From assembly GCA_037131145.1 (NCBI GenBank), contig JBAXRP010000201.1, forward strand, positions 1 through 8,357: a stretch of DNA of 8,357 nucleotides, read 5' to 3'. Every line of letters begins with the position of its first letter. The first letter of the stretch is position 1. Source of the DNA: CAIVAT01 sp037131145 (GTDB taxonomy: Bacteria > Bacteroidota > Bacteroidia > Bacteroidales > FEN-979). The notes under the pieces were generated by a model. The model was not told where the DNA came from. It was given only the letters and a program-made list of their open reading frames with translations, and did not search any database. A program made the translations under genes and the position numbers. This document shows, piece by piece, positions 1 to 6,011 of this stretch.

Positions 1-245
1 GCTTTCTTCCAAACTTCCTCTCTGCTTTTCCAAACAGCAATATCAGCGCTGGCTCTGCCAGTACCTCTTTTGTTGCCTTCGGCAACAGTTACTTCTTGAT
101 GCATTTGGTCAAGACTATAACCATAATGATTTACAAGTCGGCAGATATATTCTTGTCTCACCTTCTCTTCAGGCGTCAGCGCCAACCAAACGTCTTTACC
201 TTTTAGAGGAGCTTTTATTTTACTTCCGTTTATTTCTACTTGCAT
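1..245 (-). CDS. Type I restriction-modification protein (HsdR_N-like / N-6 DNA methylase), N-terminal fragment
   Basis: Only the first 81 codons are in the window; the rest runs off the left edge. It begins ATG at 245 and reads MQVEINGSKIKAPLKGKDVW. The motif TPEEKVRQ (residues 24-31) follows, then a helix containing CRLVNHYGYS, a conserved-looking QEVTV strand, and RASADIAVW (R64, D68). TPEExVRQ, LGYS-type and R-x-D-I-VVW are the hallmarks of the HsdR N-terminal (PF04313/PF13588-like) domain. In Bacteroidota this domain commonly begins single-chain N-6 DNA methylase subunits of type I restriction systems, and also HsdR proteins; the fragment is too short to tell which. The start is only two bases after the stop of the XRE-type reading frame (TAA-TT-ATG), implying translational coupling. 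The rest of the system (methylase core, HsdS, helicase) would lie beyond the left edge. Confidence 0.72.
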   Translation of the reverse strand, partial: MQVEINGSKIKAPLKGKDVWLALTPEEKVRQEYICRLVNHYGYSLDQMHQEVTVAEGNKRGTGRASADIAVWKSREEVWKK

Positions 246-247
246 AA

Positions 248-391
248 TTACTTTGTGTTTTTTGTGGAGTTAATTAATTCTCTAACATCAACTCCTAAAA
301 GCTTTGCTATCGCCACAAGATTATCCATTGATGGTTGAATTTCACTAGTACGCCAACGAGATATTGTTGTTTCGTTTTTCTGTCCTTTCAC
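248..391 (-). pseudogene. XRE-family HTH regulator, 5'-truncated
   Basis: The minus-strand frame from GTG at 391 to TAA at 248 gives 47 residues. They contain ETTISRWRTSEIQPSMDNLV, the recognition helix and following turn of a Cro/CI-type helix-turn-helix, then AIAKLLGVDVRELINSTK, the usual last helix. Small regulators of this class in Bacteroidota are usually about 65-75 residues, with an N-terminal helix and first HTH helix (roughly NRIKxVLxEKGxTxxxLAxxLG). That part is missing. The frame is closed by TAA at four codons upstream of NETT-side sequence, and none of the three frames between 392 and 443 encodes a recognisable N-terminus. The piece probably lost its start by rearrangement. Translation from the GTG is possible but would give half an HTH. 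It abuts the restriction-modification gene by two bases, and such small regulators often precede and control type I systems. Confidence 0.62.
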
Positions 392-443
392 AATGGTTTA
401 CTTTCTATTTAAGGTTCTGTCGTCTGTCTTTTTACACTTGCCG

Positions 444-3400
444 CTAACGAATCACTATCATTTTACACGAACCATTGAAATTGTTGGTTCTAAGGCGGCA
501 GATATAAATTCCCGGCGATACCTTGTTTCCAATCGAATCAGTTCCATCCCAGTTAACCGTGTGACGACCGGAAGTATAAACTTCAGGTTTCCACTTTCTG
601 ACGGAAATTCCCTGTTGTGAAAAAATCTCAAGACTCACTAACGATGAGTTATTCAGATAAAATTCGATCTGTGTGGCGTCGGAAAACGGATTCGGAAAGT
701 TACCCGAAAGCCTGTCTGCTGCGGGTAGCCGATCAGCCATTCCAACCGGAAAAGGAACATGGAGCGTAACCGGGACAACTACTTTATTATTGTACAAATC
801 GCGCACTATCAGGTTACACCGGTAAAGGTTGGGTGACAATCCGGTTGCGTTGATGGTTACCGAAACCATTTCCGTTTGATTATTCATCAAACTGCCGGTA
901 GCGTTTACAAGCGAAACCCAGGTATTGGCGAGTCCGTTATTTTTCACTTTAATATGGTTCGCCAGATGATTTGGAGACGCCCCTACGCTGTCGCCTCTGA
1001 GATCGTAAACCATGAAAACATCGTTCATAAACGATTCGCCGATGACGCCGGTAACTGTGGCAAAGGCTGTTTCGCCGGGTTTCAAAACACCCATTCCGCC
1101 TATGGTTGCGCCATGCCAGTTAAGAGAGGCTCCATTTCCGGGAAAGCCGGTAAAAACCAATTCTCCGAGAGAACCGCCCGAAAAATTAGTCGCTGTGTTT
1201 ATAGTAACGCCTGGCGGAAAATCAATTTTTATATGTTTGATAGATTCATTATCCGGGCTTAGATTTTTAACCGTTAACACCCAGTTGATTGTCTGTCCGG
1301 GAGTAAATTCTTCAACTCCGCAGGTCATGTACGATCCCGTGAGGTTATCAGTGACAATATCTTTTTTATTTGCTGCTGTATCAATTACAATAACCGAAAA
1401 ATCGAGGATTCCTCCGCCCAGGTTGGTCACTGAAAGCGGTTTTGTCACCGACTGCCCTGGATAGAGAGTCTCTTCAAACGATGACGGCGTTACTGAAATT
1501 GACGGAACAGCGCCTTCGATAATCGGAAAAGTGATGAAGTCAACGAGGCAGCCATCCCATCCCGCTGAAACAGAGTAATCCTTATGGTAAACCCACGAAA
1601 GTGTATGGTATCCTGTCGAAACCCAGAAAGTTTCCTTGCTCCATACAATTTCGCCATCCCAGCGCGCCATTTCGTAATTGTCAATAAAAAAGGCGAGATA
1701 ATCATAGTCATTATTGCCACTCGGATCATGCTCGCAGGAGACATATTTGTAAAAAGAAACAGGACCTTCGGCAAGTACATTCACGTTCATATAGAGTTTG
1801 CTTTCCTGGTCATCGCCCAGCCACCCCGATCTTGCGCTGAAATTCCCTTCGTATTTAACGCTGGGTTCTATTAGCCACGGAGCCTGCCCCGCTGTAAGCC
1901 AGGGAAATTTTTCAAAGTTTCCGATTTCAAAATCTTCCACAATCACTCCCGAAAACAGATAAAGCGAGTCGTTGCCTGAGAAATTATTATTGGCAGTTAT
2001 CGAATTATTCAGGCGATAAAGATATTCAAACGATGCAGAGCTCCCGCCGGTAACACTAAAGGTAAGCACACAGGAAGAGTCGGGTTTTAACAGATTAACT
2101 GAAGCGGAGGAGGAATTTACAATCAGGTTTGTGTCAACTGAAACAAGTTCAAACCCGATGCCGCTCACTTTAGCGCTGCCGGTATTTTTGTAAGTAACCA
2201 ATAAATCGGCAGTTTCTCCGGGATCAAGCATACCGTTATCGCCATCGGCAAGTCGGGTTTCTGTAACCTTGAAAACCGGAGCGTGTGCAACCAGGTCGAG
2301 TAATCGCTGAAAACCTTGTTCCTGCGACTGAACATGTAAAGTGATGGTGAACGGATGATTATCCGGGATATTTGGCGAAACATTGAACGAGAAGGCATTG
2401 GTAAGGGTTAGCGTTTGCCCGCCGGCTATTAATGGTACGGTTTCGGCGCTGTCGGTAAGAGTTATAAAGGGATCGGCAACAGTAACTGAAAAGGCAAGCT
2501 GGTGGAAGGACTGCGTTCCAATGTTATTCAGATTAAGCGTGATATGAGCAGCTTCACCAAATTCAATCAGGCTGTCGCTCCCGGAGGTAATAGTTTGGGT
2601 AATAAGCAACCCAAACGAATTGAACATCAGTGTTTTTGTGTTGGAGATGTTGTTGTTGTCTGTCACCTGAAACTTAACCGGAAGGTTTTGATACGAATGG
2701 GTTGGGGTTCCGGTAAAATGTCCGTCTTCGGTGATTTCCATTTCCGGGGGAAATCCGCATGAGATGAACTTATCGAGTGTATTTGCAGTAACTGACGGGG
2801 CGTTATTTAAGTTCGAATACTGGAAATTCCTGTTATCTCCGGATGAAAATCCGCCGGTCCATTCTGTGCCAAACGGATAGATCATATCGCCGTAGTAATA
2901 TTCGATGGTTCCGTTCGCATATAATTTTACGGCAAAATTGAGGTTTGTGCTACCTTGCATGTTATTAATTGAGGCTTTCCAGCGGAAGATGGCATAGTTG
3001 GAATTTCCTTCGTACCAAATTCCCTGTCCCGACGAGGGATAAATTGTGAGGTCGCACATAAATGGCGAAATAATGCCGGTTTGCCTGAACAGGAGATTCT
3101 TATCAATCAAATAGGGATAGGTATAAGGCTGATCGTCAAACAGGATATAGCCGTCGGCATAGATGTAAAGTTTGTTGATCATCTTTTTGTAAAACGGAAA
3201 GTCGAAACCGAGCTCTTTGATTGTGTAGCCTGTATTGTTATTGGTCATTACGAGCTGTTGGGACGTTACGGTAGGGAAGGGGGATGGATTGTTGATTTCT
3301 GGATATTCAAGTTTCGCGTCCCAACGGTAAGGAGGAGTTCCCCCGGAGGCGGCGAGAGTGGCGTTGTATGGCTGATACAACATCGCAGGCGGGAGCGTTG

Positions 3401-4865
3401 CGTTGGTAATAGTTGGCTTTGTGATATACAGGGTATAATTCTGACTAAGCCGGGTAATTGTATTATTCTGAATCGGAGTGTTTGAGCCCGGATAAGTAGC
3501 AGTGACAGGGGTTGCGCCGGTATAATCAATAAGCGACCAGCTCACGATTTCGCCATTCGCAACACCCGACGGGTCTAATTCTTGAACCTGTAAAAAAAAC
3601 TTAGCCTGTTGGCTTCCTGGAATCTGGTTTATCACTGGCGCGAGGTCGAGTCCGAATTCTATGGTTTTATCGGCTTCGGTAGTTCCACCCTGCATGAAGA
3701 GGTCGCCGCCCTGGTAATTGAATATTGGAAATTCAAGGATATATGACGGGATGGTTGCGGTGATGTCGGAATTAACGCCGGCGGTAACCTTCAGTTTATT
3801 CCTGGAAGTATGTTTCAGTGTAACCTTCATTGTAAGTTTCGGAGAACAGGCAGATTTCGCCTCGACAACATAAATGGTATGGTTCCAGATTCCACCGTAG
3901 CCAATTTTGTCGGCGAGGTTTTTATACATTGTATAGCAAAAGCCCTGGTTGCACCAACCATTTCCGGCATAGCCGTTGGCAAACTTCAAACCGCCAATCT
4001 CCCAGTCGCGCATATCAACAACGCCGTCGTTATTGATGTCAATATTGTTTGTAAACTGTCCATCCCCGTTAAAATCGTACCGGATGGAATCATTGTATCC
4101 GCAGATCGTCCAACCATGCGAAGGACTGCCGCCCCAGGCGGTTTGCACATATTTTCCGGCTTCTGGAGTTCCGGCAGGAAGCGTTGCCACGGGAGGGCTG
4201 AAGTACTGCGCATAGATATTTCCCACACCACCCACCTGCGATCCTTCGAGATGGTCAAACAGCCAGTATTTCAGGGTAAGAAGACCTTCCGGCGTATCAA
4301 CCCTGATTGCCTTTACTCCATTGATGCGGTTCTGCATTCCATTGTAATATTTATCGTATCCCGAAATCCAGCGGGTATATCCGCCGGTATTAAGTGCGCC
4401 GCCATAATCTGCAACATTCATATTGCCGCAGGTTCTGGTGATTTCCCATGAATCGAAAAAACTGGCTCCCTGGTAATTATTGGCGTTATTCAGGAAATCC
4501 CAGGTAAAATGGGTGGGATATTGATTTGCGGCAACGCTGGCAGGAACTCCGCGCAAACGATCAATTTCATAAGTAAAGTTGAAGGCAATGCCGGCAGATT
4601 GTCCACATTCATACCCCGACTGCCATGTGATGGGTCGGAAATAAGGTTGCGCGGAGTTGTCCACTGCTGAAGGCAGAAGTGGCGCGTCAAGACCTTTATA
4701 GGATTCGGGAAGTTTAAGCAATGGGATGTTCGACAGAACAAACAACTCCTGCGGGGTAAGGGAAACCGGTTCCAACCCTTTCTGGTAGGGCAGATCCTGC
4801 GCTTTTGCTCCGATTTGAACAAAAAGCGCCAACAATACTAACAATCCGACATTTCTTATCATCAC
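444..4865 (-). CDS. Secreted multidomain protein with papain-like (C1) peptidase domain and T9SS type A sorting domain
   Basis: Residue numbers count the GTG at 4865 as 1; the ATG immediately after it (4862) is an equally good or better start. Residues 1-22 form a signal peptide (MMIRNVGLLVLLALF..AKAQ). Residues 75-335 resemble C1 peptidases: Q82 as oxyanion Gln, C87 in ECGQSAG as likely nucleophile, H250 in SHGWTICGYND, and N297 in FANGYAG. A DxNxDG-rich, calcium-binding-like stretch (264-289) lies between His and Asn. An Ig-like putative domain (484-750) is interrupted by a nidogen-like sheet domain (about 545-700). Two CARDB-like repeats follow (755-975), then a cleaved-adhesin/MAM-like jelly roll (975-1115). 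A second Ig-like module (1121-1370) is interrupted by a DUF11-like domain (1166-1310). A T9SS type A sorting domain closes the protein (1387-1473; NFPNPF, HTVNWDGTDSIGNKVSPGIY). The protein is expected to cross the outer membrane by T9SS and be released or surface-attached. Substrate unknown. It lies 46 bases after the esterase gene with no promoter seen between. Confidence 0.88.
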   Translation of the reverse strand: MMIRNVGLLVLLALFVQIGAKAQDLPYQKGLEPVSLTPQELFVLSNIPLLKLPESYKGLDAPLLPSAVDNSAQPYFRPITWQSGYECGQSAGIAFNFTYEIDRLRGVPASVAANQYPTHFTWDFLNNANNYQGASFFDSWEITRTCGNMNVADYGGALNTGGYTRWISGYDKYYNGMQNRINGVKAIRVDTPEGLLTLKYWLFDHLEGSQVGGVGNIYAQYFSPPVATLPAGTPEAGKYVQTAWGGSPSHGWTICGYNDSIRYDFNGDGQFTNNIDINNDGVVDMRDWEIGGLKFANGYAGNGWCNQGFCYTMYKNLADKIGYGGIWNHTIYVVEAKSACSPKLTMKVTLKHTSRNKLKVTAGVNSDITATIPSYILEFPIFNYQGGDLFMQGGTTEADKTIEFGLDLAPVINQIPGSQQAKFFLQVQELDPSGVANGEIVSWSLIDYTGATPVTATYPGSNTPIQNNTITRLSQNYTLYITKPTITNATLPPAMLYQPYNATLAASGGTPPYRWDAKLEYPEINNPSPFPTVTSQQLVMTNNNTGYTIKELGFDFPFYKKMINKLYIYADGYILFDDQPYTYPYLIDKNLLFRQTGIISPFMCDLTIYPSSGQGIWYEGNSNYAIFRWKASINNMQGSTNLNFAVKLYANGTIEYYYGDMIYPFGTEWTGGFSSGDNRNFQYSNLNNAPSVTANTLDKFISCGFPPEMEITEDGHFTGTPTHSYQNLPVKFQVTDNNNISNTKTLMFNSFGLLITQTITSGSDSLIEFGEAAHITLNLNNIGTQSFHQLAFSVTVADPFITLTDSAETVPLIAGGQTLTLTNAFSFNVSPNIPDNHPFTITLHVQSQEQGFQRLLDLVAHAPVFKVTETRLADGDNGMLDPGETADLLVTYKNTGSAKVSGIGFELVSVDTNLIVNSSSASVNLLKPDSSCVLTFSVTGGSSASFEYLYRLNNSITANNNFSGNDSLYLFSGVIVEDFEIGNFEKFPWLTAGQAPWLIEPSVKYEGNFSARSGWLGDDQESKLYMNVNVLAEGPVSFYKYVSCEHDPSGNNDYDYLAFFIDNYEMARWDGEIVWSKETFWVSTGYHTLSWVYHKDYSVSAGWDGCLVDFITFPIIEGAVPSISVTPSSFEETLYPGQSVTKPLSVTNLGGGILDFSVIVIDTAANKKDIVTDNLTGSYMTCGVEEFTPGQTINWVLTVKNLSPDNESIKHIKIDFPPGVTINTATNFSGGSLGELVFTGFPGNGASLNWHGATIGGMGVLKPGETAFATVTGVIGESFMNDVFMVYDLRGDSVGASPNHLANHIKVKNNGLANTWVSLVNATGSLMNNQTEMVSVTINATGLSPNLYRCNLIVRDLYNNKVVVPVTLHVPFPVGMADRLPAADRLSGNFPNPFSDATQIEFYLNNSSLVSLEIFSQQGISVRKWKPEVYTSGRHTVNWDGTDSIGNKVSPGIYICRLRTNNFNGSCKMIVIR

Positions 4866-4911
4866 ATTTCTTATTTAATCATTACCCTGTTATTTGACTA
4901 CCTGCTAATTT

Positions 4912-5721
4912 CTATGATAATCTGACAAATTCCGAAAAATACCTTCGTCCCATTTGTCTGAGTCCATTTGCATCAAAATGGTTTGAATCGAAATCATTAT
5001 TTGATTTTTCAATTTTAAAGGGAACTTCAGGATTTGCATACCCTGTTTTTTGAATTCTGTTTACTGTGTTTTCAATGATATTGTTGATGATTATCCTGTC
5101 CGGATTTTTTTGAATCCAATATGGAACCATTCCGCCTAAGACGAATGGGACGCTACCGCCGCCTTTAATATCTTTTCTTATATTAATAATCATTGAATCG
5201 AGGTTTTGTTGGTAATCTAAATTTCCAATGTCACTTTCTCCCTGATGCCACAAGATTGCAATCAGCTTACTTTTAAAGTTCTTCAAAACAAAGTTGGCGC
5301 GCATTACGGCGTCATTATACAAAGTATCGCCCTTATTCCAATAATTTGAAATGAATCCTGTCGCCCCCATTCCGCCCGGGATTATCAGAATATGTTTGTC
5401 TGTAGTTAGAAATTGATTTTTGTATGCCTTGGCAAAAGTCATCGCAAATCCAATTTTATCTGATATTTTGGTAAAATGATCCAATGGTTCGCGTGCGGCG
5501 ATTATTTTCATGTTATTGTCGCCAAACCGTCCGAGCTGTTTGATATTTTCATTCGGAGCGTCAAGCAAAAAATTATATCCAACACCTTGATGTGTGTTTG
5601 ACTGTCCGATTACTAAAAAAACATCATACCCATCCTTTGGAATAATCATCCCTTCATTCTTTTTACATGAAGAGAGTATCAACAACAGTATTAGTGTTCC
5701 TATGGAAAAAATGGTTTTCAA
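4912..5721 (-). CDS. SASA-type (sialate O-acetylesterase / CE6-like) carbohydrate esterase lipoprotein
   Basis: This 269-residue SGNH-type esterase probably removes O-acetyl groups from glycans (sialic acid, xylan or similar). The SASA family blocks are complete: VFLVIGQSN with nucleophile S41, IIPGGMGATGF (113-123), ILWHQGESD (156-164), and D245-S-N-H248 followed by FDANGLRQMGRRY, which supplies the catalytic Asp and His. An N-terminal hydrophobic stretch ends in the lipobox LSSC with C19, so the mature protein should be lipid-anchored. KKNEG after the Cys only partly resembles the surface-export signal of Bacteroidota lipoproteins, so which membrane face is uncertain. The start is TTG at 5721: an in-frame TAA lies three codons upstream, and the next ATG (codon 25) falls after the lipobox and would remove the signal. 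Length is normal for a single-domain SASA protein. The exact substrate cannot be assigned. Confidence 0.85.
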   Translation of the reverse strand: MKTIFSIGTLILLLILSSCKKNEGMIIPKDGYDVFLVIGQSNTHQGVGYNFLLDAPNENIKQLGRFGDNNMKIIAAREPLDHFTKISDKIGFAMTFAKAYKNQFLTTDKHILIIPGGMGATGFISNYWNKGDTLYNDAVMRANFVLKNFKSKLIAILWHQGESDIGNLDYQQNLDSMIINIRKDIKGGGSVPFVLGGMVPYWIQKNPDRIIINNIIENTVNRIQKTGYANPEVPFKIEKSNNDFDSNHFDANGLRQMGRRYFSEFVRLS

Positions 5722-5763
5722 ATTTTCTTAATCAACGGATTGTTTAACTTACTCCAACCATTA

Positions 5764-5850
5764 AACCCCTTCCCCCCTGACCCCCTGACCCCCTTCCCCA
5801 AAAAGGGAAGGGGGAGGTTTGTGCTAATATGCCATATATCTGTTAATCAT
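5764..5850 (+). repeat. Left copy of inverted GC-rich hairpin repeat
   Basis: Two tandem CCCCCTGA units (5774-5788) lead into a perfect 10-bp stem. CCCCCTTCCC (5789-5798) pairs with GGGAAGGGGG (5805-5814) around the loop CAAAAA. An AT-rich tail containing GTGCTAATATGCC (5821-5833) follows. The right copy (5851-5910) carries the same parts in reverse: the 14-base core TCCCCAAAAAGGGA is identical on opposite strands (5795-5808 and 5881-5894), and the tails match at 14 of 20 positions. This is the layout of a REP/BIME-like intergenic repeat. There is no T tract after the stem, so it is not an obvious intrinsic terminator, though a role in mRNA 3' end stability is possible. Confidence 0.75.
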
Positions 5851-5910
5851 GATATTATGCCGATTAGAACACCCCTCCCCTCCCTTTTTGGGGAGGGGTT
5901 GGGGGAGGGG
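5851..5910 (-). repeat. Right copy of inverted GC-rich hairpin repeat
   Basis: Opposite-strand copy of the repeat at 5764-5850. The stem CCCCTCCC (5877-5884) pairs with GGGGAGGGG-side bases (5891-5898) around a 6-base loop. A further C4/G4 run (5872-5875 and 5901-5904) can extend it across a small internal loop. The AT-rich tail lies on the inner side (5851-5870), so the two copies face each other tail to tail and could form one long cruciform. A 21-base segment at 5925-5945, just outside this copy, matches 5827-5847 in direct orientation at 17 of 21 positions. The copy lies about 100 bases beyond the stop of the DHHW gene. Confidence 0.72.
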
Positions 5911-6011
5911 TACAATGTAGGATGATATGCCAAATAGCAGTTTATTTATTTTTTTGACTTTTCCGAGTGGGCTATACTTTTAAAATTCAATCTGTTTGAT
6001 AATCTACAAAT

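Noticed and set aside
1..391. A complete defence island
   Set aside because: Only a broken regulator and 81 codons of one restriction-modification gene are present. Nothing further can be claimed without sequence to the left.
3810..4451. Long plus-strand open frame (213 residues) antisense to the T9SS gene
   Set aside because: It lies wholly inside the well-supported T9SS gene on the other strand, has no recognisable motif, and its composition is that expected of an antisense shadow of the papain-like domain.
4866..4911. Separate promoter for the T9SS gene
   Set aside because: The 46-base gap contains no TAnnTTTG-like element on the minus strand, so co-transcription with the esterase gene is the simpler reading.
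5789..5814. Intrinsic terminator for the DHHW or esterase gene
   Set aside because: The stem is strong, but neither strand has a T tract directly after it, and a second inverted copy follows, so a repeat element explains it better.
5740..5925. Plus-strand open frame (61 residues) across the hairpin repeats
   Set aside because: Its proline- and glycine-rich parts are simply the C- and G-runs of the two repeat copies read in frame. It has no family match that I recognise.
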